NCBI RefSeq assembly: GCF_000400365.1
Contig: NZ_BAOG01000055.1
Coordinates: 29,229-93,228 of the forward strand
Reading direction: 5' to 3'
Source: Vibrio jasicida CAIM 1864 = LMG 25398
GTDB lineage: Bacteria > Pseudomonadota > Gammaproteobacteria > Enterobacterales > Vibrionaceae
DNA length: 64,000 bases
In this document: in pieces, positions 1-7,716 of the stretch
Position numbering within the stretch: the first letter of the stretch is position 1
Layout of the letters: each line of letters opens with the position of its first letter
Position numbers and translations under genes: made by a program
Notes under the pieces: generated by a model
Databases searched by the model: none
What the model was told of the DNA's origin: nothing
The model's input: only the letters and a program-made list of their open reading frames with translations

Positions 1-780
1 TTCGCTGAAGTTATGCAATAAATCACCCGCGATGCTCACCACTTGTTTGTTGAGTGGGTTTGAAATGCCATCTTTAAGCATCGCGCCGATGATGATGTAA
101 CCAGATTGAGATGCCGCGAACAAACCGCCAAACATAAACAGCAACATGGTTGCACCCGCGCCCCACAGCGTGATGTTTTGTGCTCGAGTGCGTAGCTCAT
201 GTTTGGTTTTCATTTGAAGGAAAGCAGCACCTTGTGTCACCACCATGGTCAAGCTCACCAAGCCACACAGAATTGGGAATGGAGTAAGCAAGTCAAAGAA
301 CCCACCTTGATAATCGAGCATCAGCAAGTTGTTTAACTCGAACTGTACACCGACTAACAAGTTACCGAAGCCAACCCCAAAGATAATCGGTGGAATCACA
401 CCGCTGATGAACAAGGCGATATCACATGCGTTGCGCCATTGCGGATTATCGATTTTAGCTCGGTAATCCATACCAATAGGACGCAACCAAAGGGATGCGA
501 GCACCAACAGCATGGCAATATAGAATCCGGAGAACGCTGCGGCGTATACCAAGGGCCATATCGCGAAGATGGCACCGCCTGCGGTAATTAGCCAAACTTG
601 GTTGCCGTCCCAGTGTGGTGCGATAGCGTTAAGCATTACACGACGTTCTAGGTTCTTTTTCCCCATAACTGGGAGCAGCGCGGCCACCCCCATATCGAAT
701 CCGTCAGTGATGGTGAAACCAATCAACAGCACACCAACGATCGCCCAAGTAAATAGGCGTAGGTTTTCGTAATCAAACAT
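1..780 (-). CDS. cydB: Cytochrome bd ubiquinol oxidase subunit II, 3' part outside window
   Basis: Subunit II of the bd-type quinol oxidase, an inner-membrane terminal oxidase with high oxygen affinity. The visible 260 residues start MFDYENLRLFTWAIVG and run without a stop to the window edge, so the last roughly 120 residues of the usual 380 are missing. The N-terminal segment with GFDMGVAALLP and the APHWDGNQVWLI motif typical of CydB are visible, followed by several hydrophobic helices. It follows cydA by 9 bp with an AGGAGGC Shine-Dalgarno, so the two are one transcript. CydX, if present, would lie beyond base 1. The identification is secure. Confidence 0.95.
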   Translation of the reverse strand, partial: MFDYENLRLFTWAIVGVLLIGFTITDGFDMGVAALLPVMGKKNLERRVMLNAIAPHWDGNQVWLITAGGAIFAIWPLVYAAAFSGFYIAMLLVLASLWLRPIGMDYRAKIDNPQWRNACDIALFISGVIPPIIFGVGFGNLLVGVQFELNNLLMLDYQGGFFDLLTPFPILCGLVSLTMVVTQGAAFLQMKTKHELRTRAQNITLWGAGATMLLFMFGGLFAASQSGYIIIGAMLKDGISNPLNKQVVSIAGDLLHNFSE

Positions 781-789
781 AGTGCCTCC

Positions 790-2385
790 TTAGTGCTGAT
801 CAATCAGTTTGAATGTGTCGGATTGTTTGTCTTTTTCGTTGTTCTCTTCATGGTGATAGCGACCCGTTTTAAGCACGCTTGGTCCACGTTTGGCAAACTT
901 CACCATCAAGAACATTTCTACAATCAAGAACGCTGTGTAGAGCACATAAATAAAGCCGAGCGAAATCCAAATGTCACTTGGTGCGAGGTTAGATACCGCC
1001 ATATTGACGGGAAGCACCTCACCAATTGCCCATGGCTGACGTCCATATTCGGCAACGAACCAACCTGCTTCACAAGCAATGAAAGGCAATGGAATCGCCC
1101 ATAGTGCCGCTCTCAATAACCAAGGGCTCGAACCCAATTTTCTACGGCAGACTTGGACGAAAGACAAACCGATAATGGCAAACATTAATACCCCACAAGC
1201 CACCATGATTCGGAAGCTCCAGAACAGAGGTGCCACTTGAGGAATCGTGTCTTGCGCCGCTTGCTTTATTTGGCTTTCAGTCGCGTCGGTGACGTTCTCG
1301 GTGTATTTCTTCAAGAGCAAACCGTAGCCGAGGTCTTTCTTCATCTCATCGAATTGAGCGATGTTTTCAGGGCTGTCGTTACCTGCGCGAAGTTCCTCTA
1401 GCATGCCGTAAGCTTGGATACCATCGCGGATACGATCTTCGTTCTGTGCCATCAGATCGCGTAAGCCCATCACTGGTTCATCCAGCGAGCGAGTTGCGAT
1501 GATCCCCATTAAATATGGAATCTTAATGGCGTAGTCGGTTTCCATGGTTTCTTGGTTTGGTAAGCCAAATAGCGTGAACGAGGCGGGTGCTTCTTCGGTG
1601 TGCCATTCGGACTCAATTGCCGCCAGTTTTACCTGTTGCACGTCACCAAGCTCGTAACCCGATTCATCACCCAGCATCAATGTCGACACAATCGCAGCCA
1701 TGCCAAATGCAGACGCCACCGCAAACGAACGGCGAGCGAAAGAGATATCTCGACCTTTGAGTAAGTAGTAAGCACTGATGCCCATCACAAACAGAGCACC
1801 TGTGGTGTAACCGGCAGCCACGGTATGAACAAACTTCACTTGCGTGACGGGGTTAAACACCACATCAGCAAAGTTGATCATCTCCATTCGCATGGTTTGG
1901 TAGTTGAATTCTGCGCCGACTGGGTTTTGCATCCAGCCATTCGCCATCAAAATCCACAACCCAGAGAAGTTAGAACCTAGCGCTGTCAGCCAAGTGACCG
2001 ACAAGTGTTGGCGTTTTGACAATCGATCCCAACCGAAGAAGAACATGCCGACTAAGGTGGATTCGAGGAAGAAGGCAATCAAGGCTTCGATGGCAAGCGG
2101 CGCCCCGAAAATATCGCCCACATAGTGAGAGTAATACGCCCAGTTGGTACCAAATTGAAACTCCATGGTAAGACCGGTCGCGACGCCTACGGCGAAGTTA
2201 ATCCCGAATAACTTACCCCAGAACTTGGTCATGTCTTTGTAGATGGTTTTTCCCGTCATGACGTACAAAGACTCCATAACCGCCAGCAAGAAAGACAAAC
2301 CTATGGTCAGTGGGACGAATATAAAGTGGTAGAGTGCGGTACTAGCGAACTGAAACCGCGACAGATCAACGACATCTGCAAACAT
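790..2385 (-). CDS. cydA: Cytochrome bd ubiquinol oxidase subunit I
   Basis: Subunit I of the bd oxidase (531 aa; E. coli CydA is 522). It carries the haems and the quinol site. The axial His of haem b595 is His20 in ALYHFIFVPLTIG. The GRQPWAIGEVLP signature lies in the last quarter. The periplasmic Q-loop beginning GLPNQETMETDYAIK is long, so this is the E. coli-like L-subfamily rather than the short-loop CIO type. An AAGGAG Shine-Dalgarno lies just upstream of the ATG and directly abuts a perfect 8-bp hairpin. The gene lies 88 bp downstream of the DoxX gene of the copper-peptide operon in the same orientation; read-through is possible but not shown. Confidence 0.97.
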   Translation of the reverse strand: MFADVVDLSRFQFASTALYHFIFVPLTIGLSFLLAVMESLYVMTGKTIYKDMTKFWGKLFGINFAVGVATGLTMEFQFGTNWAYYSHYVGDIFGAPLAIEALIAFFLESTLVGMFFFGWDRLSKRQHLSVTWLTALGSNFSGLWILMANGWMQNPVGAEFNYQTMRMEMINFADVVFNPVTQVKFVHTVAAGYTTGALFVMGISAYYLLKGRDISFARRSFAVASAFGMAAIVSTLMLGDESGYELGDVQQVKLAAIESEWHTEEAPASFTLFGLPNQETMETDYAIKIPYLMGIIATRSLDEPVMGLRDLMAQNEDRIRDGIQAYGMLEELRAGNDSPENIAQFDEMKKDLGYGLLLKKYTENVTDATESQIKQAAQDTIPQVAPLFWSFRIMVACGVLMFAIIGLSFVQVCRRKLGSSPWLLRAALWAIPLPFIACEAGWFVAEYGRQPWAIGEVLPVNMAVSNLAPSDIWISLGFIYVLYTAFLIVEMFLMVKFAKRGPSVLKTGRYHHEENNEKDKQSDTFKLIDQH

Positions 2386-2396
2386 AAGGACTCCTT

Positions 2397-2416
2397 CCCG
2401 CTACCAGAGTAGCGGG
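2397..2416 (-). promoter_or_regulatory. Hairpin abutting the cydA Shine-Dalgarno
   Basis: Perfect 8-bp inverted repeat CCCGCTAC / GTAGCGGG with a 4-base loop, ending immediately before the AAGGAG of cydA. No U-tract follows, so it is not a classic terminator. It could stabilise the 5' end of the cyd mRNA or modulate ribosome access. Confidence 0.5.
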
Positions 2417-2473
2417 TTAGATAAGGTTATTATTAGTCTGTTTAATTAAGCGTTAAAGCTTGAGACACTTGAG

Positions 2474-3073
2474 TTACGCTTTTGCTGGTGTGCGAGAGAA
2501 AGGTTTTCTCAACCAGTAATCCAAGCTTACGTAGCGCCCACCGCCGTAGAAGAACAGCACCAGCAACATCACAAAGTAGGTGGCAGCGAACTCCATACCG
2601 TTGTTGAGCATTACTGGGTCACCCAATTCGGTGATGTAGTTGTATCGACCTGGGAAGTTGGTTGCTAACCATTCAATAAAGCCGTTCAAACGTACCGTTG
2701 CTTCCATGCCGCCAGTGGCGATGGCATCCCAACCGTGTTTCCAGTGCACCATTGCGCTCGCAACACTCATCAAGAAAATCATCGGAATCGACATCACTCG
2801 GGTAAACAAACCCAATGCGATACAAATACAGCCAAGCACTTCCGTACCTGCGGCAAGAAACGCTAACAACTCGGGAAATGGTAAGTTCAAACCACCATCT
2901 GCGGTGGACGCGCCAAACCACGCGACGGTGCCAGAGAAACCCAGCACCTTAGAGCGAGCGCCAACAAAAATGACCGGAATGAGGTAGAGACGAATCGCAA
3001 GTAACGCTAAGTAATCGTATCTTTTGCATTTCTCGACGAGACCGTCGAACCAATTGAGGGCTGACTTAATCAT
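2474..3073 (-). CDS. hvfD: DoxX-family membrane protein, last gene of HVF/bufferin operon
   Basis: DoxX-like inner-membrane protein of 199 aa with four or five hydrophobic helices, including FPELLAFLAAGTEVLGCICI and the C-terminal ATYFVMLLVLFFYGGGRYVS, which is typical of the DoxX family. DoxX members commonly accompany DUF692/DUF2063 RiPP cassettes, where HvfD is the fourth gene. The ATG overlaps the HvfC stop (ATGA), so the two are translationally coupled. The function is not established; a membrane or redox role in maturation or export of the modified peptide is inference. Use of the hvfD symbol rests on gene order. Confidence 0.8.
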   Translation of the reverse strand: MIKSALNWFDGLVEKCKRYDYLALLAIRLYLIPVIFVGARSKVLGFSGTVAWFGASTADGGLNLPFPELLAFLAAGTEVLGCICIALGLFTRVMSIPMIFLMSVASAMVHWKHGWDAIATGGMEATVRLNGFIEWLATNFPGRYNYITELGDPVMLNNGMEFAATYFVMLLVLFFYGGGRYVSLDYWLRKPFSRTPAKA

Positions 3074-3801
3074 AATTTTTCTCCTGAAGGGCGGACGCTG
3101 ACGAGTCCTAGTTCACTGAAGTGTTGAGCCCACTCCATGAAACTGAATCTGGCGAGTTGCTGAGCAACCATTTGTTGTAGTTGCGCCAGAGTCAGGTTTG
3201 GTTGCTGTTGTAATAGCTGAATCAATGCGACATCCACTTCTCTGAGCTTTTGCGATATCACATGATGCTGTGAGTTCCGAAACACGCCATAAAACACAGG
3301 GTGACGCCTGTCAGTTAGGAAAGTCACGGAGTCTTGATGCAACAAGAAAGGCACTTCGAGCAGCTTTAATGTTGGGTTGAGTTGCAGCACTTGGTGTTCT
3401 TCGAATATAGGATTCGGTGAAGAAGTGAATGCCGCGACTAAGGTGTCAATTTCTACATTGAACGCCACCCATTCATATTCCAACAACGCCTTCTGATCGG
3501 CAGAGATGAAGCTGGAATCTTGATGCGCTTTCTGCTGCAAAAACTGAACAAACTCGGTGGCAATATGATGAAACTCAGGCTCGGATGCACCATGCATCAC
3601 CACAAAGTCATCCACCATGCGCTCAAGTTGTTCATCAGCGAACTGCGAAGAAAATAGAGGGAACGTATTCGCAACGACACCCAAGATGTTGTCGCGGATA
3701 AATTCGCTATATCGACACAGCGCATGCTGATTCATAGGTGTGCGAATCAGAGCCGTTAGGGACTCGGTTTGCGCGCGCATTTTGCTCGGAGGATTAAGCA
3801 T
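3070..3801 (-). CDS. hvfC: HvfC/BufC-like DUF2063 partner protein
   Basis: A 243-aa protein of the DUF2063 family (putative DNA-binding fold by annotation, actually the partner protein of MNIO maturases). N-terminal ALCRYSEFIRDNILGVV and FPLFSSQFADEQLERMV match the conserved region that docks with the DUF692 enzyme. A longer frame exists upstream, but the ATG at 3801 overlaps the end of hvfB by 8 bp, which is the arrangement expected for a coupled pair. In characterised systems HvfC/BufC presents the precursor to the maturase. Its stop overlaps the start of the DoxX gene. Family assignment is good; the role is inferred from homologous cassettes. Confidence 0.85.
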   Translation of the reverse strand: MLNPPSKMRAQTESLTALIRTPMNQHALCRYSEFIRDNILGVVANTFPLFSSQFADEQLERMVDDFVVMHGASEPEFHHIATEFVQFLQQKAHQDSSFISADQKALLEYEWVAFNVEIDTLVAAFTSSPNPIFEEHQVLQLNPTLKLLEVPFLLHQDSVTFLTDRRHPVFYGVFRNSQHHVISQKLREVDVALIQLLQQQPNLTLAQLQQMVAQQLARFSFMEWAQHFSELGLVSVRPSGEKL

Positions 3802-4660
3802 TGAGCACCTCCTTACATAAAACTTCGAGGGTTTGGCTGAAATCCAAGATCTCGCCATGAATGCTGCGAAGCTCTTCAGCCAGAACAAGCAGCGACGGCA
3901 CATTGTGGTCGCGCTCAAGAAGCAAAGGCTTACTGCCATGCACCGAGTAGGTGTAACGAGCCAGATCAATCACTTCATCAGGCACTGGTTTACCATGGGT
4001 ATCGAGCAAGAAGTCGTCACGCTCTTTCAAGTGACCCGCAATGTGGTAATAGCGAATCGCATCGCTTGGTAAAGTGCTCAGCATGTCGTAAGGGCAGAAA
4101 TGATGATTTCGGCTGTTGACGAACACATTGTTGATGTCGATAAGCAGCTCACATCCACTGCGGTCACTCACTTCAGCGATAAACTCGCCCTCTGGCATTT
4201 CATGTCCGTAATCGTGGTAGTAAGAGATATTCTCTAACGCCAATGGACGCTGAATAATGTCTTGCACGCGTTGAATGCGTTCGACCAAATACGGAATGTT
4301 CTCTTTATGTCGAGGGAGCGGAAGCAGTTCATACAAATAGCCCTGATTGTCTCTAGAGAAACTCAGATGTTCGCTATAGATGTCGATATTAAATTCATCG
4401 AGAAAGCGTGCGACGTCTCGTACAAAAGACTCGTTTAACGGTTGGCAATCACCAATCGATAAGCTCAAGCCATGAGCGACAAGCGGATAATATTGAGCAA
4501 TGTCTTGCAGTTGTTCACGTTTCAAGCCGCCAATATTCATCCAGTTTTCCGGTGCCAATTCGAGGAAATCGATATCTGGGTGCTCGGGCAACTGACACAG
4601 CAAATCAACGTGTTCGCTGCGCAGCCCAATCCCTTTTGATGTAACGGTTATTGTCCGCAT
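3794..4660 (-). CDS. hvfB: DUF692 (MNIO) multinuclear iron oxidase, RiPP maturase
   Basis: A 288-aa TIM-barrel protein of the DUF692/MNIO family. The family's metal-ligand segments are visible in order: FLELAPENWM, AHGLSLSIG, IYSEHLSFS, ALENISYY, LLIDINNVFVNS, YYHIAGH and LLLERDHN. Known members (HvfB, BufB, MbnB) use a di- or tri-iron centre to oxidise Cys side chains of a precursor peptide to oxazolone-thioamide or thiooxazole groups that bind copper. Its substrate here is almost certainly the Cys-bearing product of the gene just upstream (4648-4962), with which it overlaps by 13 bp. The full length and intact ligands argue for activity. Confidence 0.92.
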   Translation of the reverse strand: MRTITVTSKGIGLRSEHVDLLCQLPEHPDIDFLELAPENWMNIGGLKREQLQDIAQYYPLVAHGLSLSIGDCQPLNESFVRDVARFLDEFNIDIYSEHLSFSRDNQGYLYELLPLPRHKENIPYLVERIQRVQDIIQRPLALENISYYHDYGHEMPEGEFIAEVSDRSGCELLIDINNVFVNSRNHHFCPYDMLSTLPSDAIRYYHIAGHLKERDDFLLDTHGKPVPDEVIDLARYTYSVHGSKPLLLERDHNVPSLLVLAEELRSIHGEILDFSQTLEVLCKEVLNA

Positions 4661-4962
4661 ACCCCACCTGTGATTTTGCTTTTGGTTAATTTGATGGTTT
4701 CAGCCGAAGGGTTGATGCCTTCACCTGTCACACCACATTTACCGTCTCGGGCGCGTACCAAACGGCCTTGCGGATCATCTTTTAACTCTTGTTTCTCGAA
4801 GCGTTTCTCCGTACCACATTTACCAGCGGCACACTTACCGCCATGTTGAGAGCTGGATTGAGCTTCAACAGGAGCCTCGGTTGGTGCATCGGCAAACGCC
4901 ATACCTGAGTTCAAAGTAATGACAGACGTCATCGCGATAGATAGAGCGAGTTTATTGTTCAT
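4648..4962 (-). CDS. hvfA: HvfA-like Cys-rich secreted RiPP precursor
   Basis: A 104-aa protein with a signal peptide (cleavage likely after MAFA, residue 24) and a low-complexity mature part with only four Cys: 44 (GGKC), 49 (AGKCG), 76 (DGKCG) and 102 (GGVCG). HvfA/bufferin precursors carry repeated EGKCG-type motifs whose Cys are modified by the DUF692 enzyme and bind copper; these motifs match that pattern loosely. The ATG has an ideal GGAG Shine-Dalgarno inside the end of the upstream hydrolase gene (11-bp overlap). The mature peptide probably acts in the periplasm as a copper buffer. The exact modified residues cannot be read from sequence. Confidence 0.88.
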   Translation of the reverse strand: MNNKLALSIAMTSVITLNSGMAFADAPTEAPVEAQSSSQHGGKCAAGKCGTEKRFEKQELKDDPQGRLVRARDGKCGVTGEGINPSAETIKLTKSKITGGVCGQ

Positions 4963-5908
4963 GAGACATCTCCTTCGCTGCGCTCATTGGGTAGCTAGAT
5001 AAGTCGTGACCAGCGATAACTTGACCGTGGTAGTACTCTTTGACGATCTTGATGGAAGCGGGTTTGAGTTTTAGACCTAAGCCCATCCAGTGGTTAAGCA
5101 CCAAGAGTTTTGGATTTACTTCTGCGGCGATCTTGCCGACAACCGATGGCTTAGCGTGCATAAATGACGAGACTTCGTCTGCTTCTTCGTGAATTGCCAA
5201 TGGCATCAATAAAATGTCGGCACCTTTAGCGAAGTCGATGAAGTCAGGGTTACTGCCGTTTTGGTCGGCGGAAATCACCATTACGCCTTCGGCACTTTCG
5301 ATTCGGAAAGCGAGACAAGGTACGTCACCGTGTGGGATGCCGAGAGCGTAAATGGTTAACCCATCTTGCTCGTACACCTTGGTGCCTTGGGAAGTTTTGT
5401 ATGGCACATCAGTAATGGTGACTGGGAACAAGCCATCGCTGCCATCAAACAAACCGTTCAGATATGCGTACGCGCCTTCATCACCGTCGAAAAGCGCTTT
5501 CATGTAACCGGTTAAGCTAGGAAATGCAGAGCCTGCTTCTGGGCCCGCGATATCGAGGGGATCTTGACGGTCAAAGAAGTAACCACCTTTTAATAAGGCA
5601 GGAACGTCAGCGACGTGGTCAGTGTGAAAGTGGCTTAAACCAAGGAAGTCTAAGTCTTCCAGTTTGCCGCCCGCTTGACCAAAACGCAGATAAACACCGC
5701 CACCGGCATCGATCATCACGCGTGATTTTCCTTTCCACCAAACCAGTTCACCAGACGATGCACGAAGGTCATCAGAGATTGGTCCGCCGGAGCCGAGTAG
5801 CTGCAAAGTAAAATCTTTTTCGAGCGGTTCGACAGTTAATGCGTAACAGTTAGCTGCACCTAAGGATAACCCTAGAGCCAGCACTAACGCTTTTAAAGGC
5901 TGTTTCAT
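4952..5908 (-). CDS. Secreted metallo-beta-lactamase-fold hydrolase, first gene of HVF operon
   Basis: A 318-aa MBL-fold protein with an N-terminal signal peptide (LVLALGLSLGAANCYA) and the zinc-binding HFHTDH motif at residues 93-98. Further ligand candidates are IPHGD, ISADQNG and LNHWMG. The fold resembles the RNase Z/arylsulfatase-type MBL branch rather than true beta-lactamases. It overlaps hvfA by 11 bp and so heads a five-gene coupled operon. Its role is unknown; a periplasmic step acting on the peptide or a stress metabolite is inference. SD AGGT precedes the ATG by 7 bases. Confidence 0.85.
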   Translation of the reverse strand: MKQPLKALVLALGLSLGAANCYALTVEPLEKDFTLQLLGSGGPISDDLRASSGELVWWKGKSRVMIDAGGGVYLRFGQAGGKLEDLDFLGLSHFHTDHVADVPALLKGGYFFDRQDPLDIAGPEAGSAFPSLTGYMKALFDGDEGAYAYLNGLFDGSDGLFPVTITDVPYKTSQGTKVYEQDGLTIYALGIPHGDVPCLAFRIESAEGVMVISADQNGSNPDFIDFAKGADILLMPLAIHEEADEVSSFMHAKPSVVGKIAAEVNPKLLVLNHWMGLGLKLKPASIKIVKEYYHGQVIAGHDLSSYPMSAAKEMSHEQ

Positions 5909-6254
5909 ATTGAATACCTATGAGTTTGATTTTTCTTATTTATTTTCTTTGGGTGAGCATCCAAAGAAGTGTTGAAGAGGCAGGAAAAACGATTTGTTTT
6001 TGATGTCCGTCAAAGCACGGGAATAAGATATCCAATATGAATGGTTAATTATATCTAGTAATTTTAAAGTTTCGTTCAGGTAAATTGAACGTTATTGGTT
6101 TGAGCTGAACAAGCATCAGAATGTAAAAAGGCACCGCGAAGGGTGCCTTTTGTTTATGTTTTGCAAGAACAATCAGGGCATGCATTGTCGCTTTAGCATG
6201 AAACCGATAAGCTGTTTGGCATCTTGCCAAAATAGCAGTATTAGGAAGTGCATC
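5909..6254. other. Divergent intergenic region between HVF operon and phzF
   Basis: About 346 bp without a credible gene. It must hold the promoter of the minus-strand copper-peptide operon and that of phzF. It also contains a short structured stretch (CGTTCA at 6073-6078 pairing with TGAACG at 6086-6091) and a strong terminator-like hairpin at 6124-6156. The hairpin's position between two divergent genes is unexpected. Confidence 0.6.
6124..6156. terminator. Bidirectional intrinsic terminator in a divergent gap
   Basis: Stem AAAAGGCACC / GGGTGCCTTTT with loop GCGAA, followed by a T-rich run in both directions. No annotated gene ends here, since both neighbours point away from it. It therefore marks the end of an unannotated transcript or an attenuated leader. 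Confidence 0.75.
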
Positions 6255-7055
6255 ATGGATCTCGATATTTACCAAGTGGACTCTTTCACCACCGAACCTT
6301 TCAAAGGAAACCCTGCTGGAGTTTGCCTTTCACAAGAACCGTTACCAGAAGCATTGATGTTTTCTATCGCTGAAGAAATGGCGGTATCAGAAACCGCTTT
6401 TCTCTGTTTGAAAGACATGCGACTGCGCTGGTTCACACCTAAAGTAGAAGTGGCGCTATGTGGTCATGGCACATTAGCGACAGCGCAAATCTTAAAAGAG
6501 CAAGGGTTAGCGAAGGTTGGCGATATCATCGCCTTTCAAACCCTCTCTGGTGAGCTTCATGCAAAAGTGAATGAGTCGACTATTGAGCTCGACTTTCCTT
6601 CGACTCAGCTTGAAATGGATGTTGAACAAGACGCTGCGTTGTTAGCGGCGCTTGGATTGAAAGCGGAGCAAGTGCTTTCTTACGCTCAGTTTGACAGCAA
6701 AGGCTTTATTGAAGTCGACAATGAACAAACCGCGTTGGAACTCAAGCCTAACTTTGACGCATTAAAAAATATTAAAGGGCGCGGCGTGGTGGTAACTGCT
6801 CAATCGAATTCCCCGGATCTCGACTTCATCTCGCGTTACTTCGCCCCTTGGGTGGGCGTGAACGAAGATCCTGTAACAGGCTCAGCCCACTGCGCACTGA
6901 CTCAGTTTTGGTCGCAAAAACTCGGTCAAAATCAGTTCCGTGCCTATCAAGCCTCAGCCCGCGGTGGTCATTTACAAACCGAACTGCTTGAAAACGGACG
7001 TATTAAACTGATTGGCTCTGCAAAGACGGTAATCAGCGGAAAACTAAAGGTATAA
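6255..7055 (+). CDS. PhzF-family isomerase/epimerase-like protein
   Basis: A 266-aa protein of the PhzF superfamily, a duplicated diaminopimelate-epimerase-like fold. Near the N-terminus is GNPAGVCL (residues 18-25), then AVSETAF, whose Glu46 corresponds to the catalytic Glu of PhzF. The second half has the family signature EDPVTGSAHC and the closing ARGG segment. The open frame extends 35 codons upstream, but the ATG at 6255 (MDLDIYQVDSF) has an AGGAAG Shine-Dalgarno and matches family starts. No phenazine genes are nearby, so a biosynthetic role is unlikely; most such proteins have unknown substrates. The VOC gene follows after 4 bp, probably co-transcribed. Confidence 0.9.
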   Translation: MDLDIYQVDSFTTEPFKGNPAGVCLSQEPLPEALMFSIAEEMAVSETAFLCLKDMRLRWFTPKVEVALCGHGTLATAQILKEQGLAKVGDIIAFQTLSGELHAKVNESTIELDFPSTQLEMDVEQDAALLAALGLKAEQVLSYAQFDSKGFIEVDNEQTALELKPNFDALKNIKGRGVVVTAQSNSPDLDFISRYFAPWVGVNEDPVTGSAHCALTQFWSQKLGQNQFRAYQASARGGHLQTELLENGRIKLIGSAKTVISGKLKV

Positions 7056-7059
7056 CGCG

Positions 7060-7479
7060 ATGAAACAATCCATTATCCATATTGCTTTGGTCGTAAAAGA
7101 TTACGATGAAGCGATTGATTTTTATGTGAATAAGCTGAAGTTTGAGCTGGTGGAAGATACTTACCAACCAGAGCAAGATAAGCGCTGGGTTGTGGTTTCT
7201 CCACCGGGTTCTAATGGTGTGACATTATTGCTAGCCAAAGCGTCTAAGCCAGAACAGCATGATTTTATCGGTAACCAAACCGGTGGACGTGTGTTCCTAT
7301 TTTTGAATACCGATGACTTCTGGCGTGACTACAACCGAATGGTAGAGCAGGGCATTAAGTTTGTTCGCCCGCCTGCGGAGCAAGACTACGGCACAGTCGC
7401 AGTATTTGAAGATCTCTATGGCAACCTGTGGGACTTGTTAGAGATGAGCCCAAGCCACCCAATGGCTTCGCGTTCATAG
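7060..7479 (+). CDS. VOC (glyoxalase/bleomycin-resistance) family protein
   Basis: A 139-aa single-module vicinal-oxygen-chelate protein. It begins with SIIHIALVVKDYDEAIDFYV, the usual first beta-alpha unit with a metal-ligand His. It ends with VAVFEDLYGNLWDLLEM, the usual Glu-bearing last strand. The substrate is unknown. It lies 4 bp after the phzF-like gene and is followed by a clear terminator, so the two form a bicistronic unit. Confidence 0.88.
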   Translation: MKQSIIHIALVVKDYDEAIDFYVNKLKFELVEDTYQPEQDKRWVVVSPPGSNGVTLLLAKASKPEQHDFIGNQTGGRVFLFLNTDDFWRDYNRMVEQGIKFVRPPAEQDYGTVAVFEDLYGNLWDLLEMSPSHPMASRS

Positions 7480-7501
7480 ATTCATACTAATTGATATTAA
7501 C

Positions 7502-7526
7502 AGCGTCTTTCGGGGCGCTCTTTTTG
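7502..7526 (+). terminator. Intrinsic terminator after the phzF-VOC pair
   Basis: Stem AGCGTC / GGCGCT with loop TTTCGG, followed by CTTTTTG. It lies 22 bases past the stop of the VOC gene. Confidence 0.8.
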
Positions 7527-7603
7527 TTTCAGATGTCCGCCTCTTGCATTTCTTTCTTCTTCTCCTATTTCGCTTCACTTTGCCTATCAGCTTCATTCTC
7601 AAA

Positions 7604-7623
7604 ATGATAATGATAAAAAAATC
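7604..7623 (+). promoter_or_regulatory. Possible Fur-like AT-rich site upstream of the LruC gene
   Basis: The stretch TGATAATGATAAAAAAATC resembles the GATAAT-repeat core of Fur boxes but the right half-site is degenerate. It lies about 100 bp before the LruC gene. Pattern match only; iron control is not established. Confidence 0.25.
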
Positions 7624-7716
7624 TAAATAAGATTATGTTTTTTAAGGGTTTAAACTCGGCACTATATTTGCGTTATCCCCCTTACAACCAACGATTCAGT
7701 TGACGAGGGGAATAAT

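Noticed and set aside
3802..3969. Longer 299-codon version of HvfC
   Set aside because: The extra N-terminal part lies antisense-free but within hvfB in another frame. The ATG at 3801, overlapping the hvfB stop, fits translational coupling and family length.
6045..6275. 76-codon minus-strand frame in the phzF/MBL gap
   Set aside because: It spans the terminator hairpin and the phzF start, has no Shine-Dalgarno and no recognisable protein character.
6255..7055. Phenazine biosynthesis locus
   Set aside because: Only a PhzF-fold protein is present, with no other phz genes; such proteins are common and unrelated to phenazines in most genomes.
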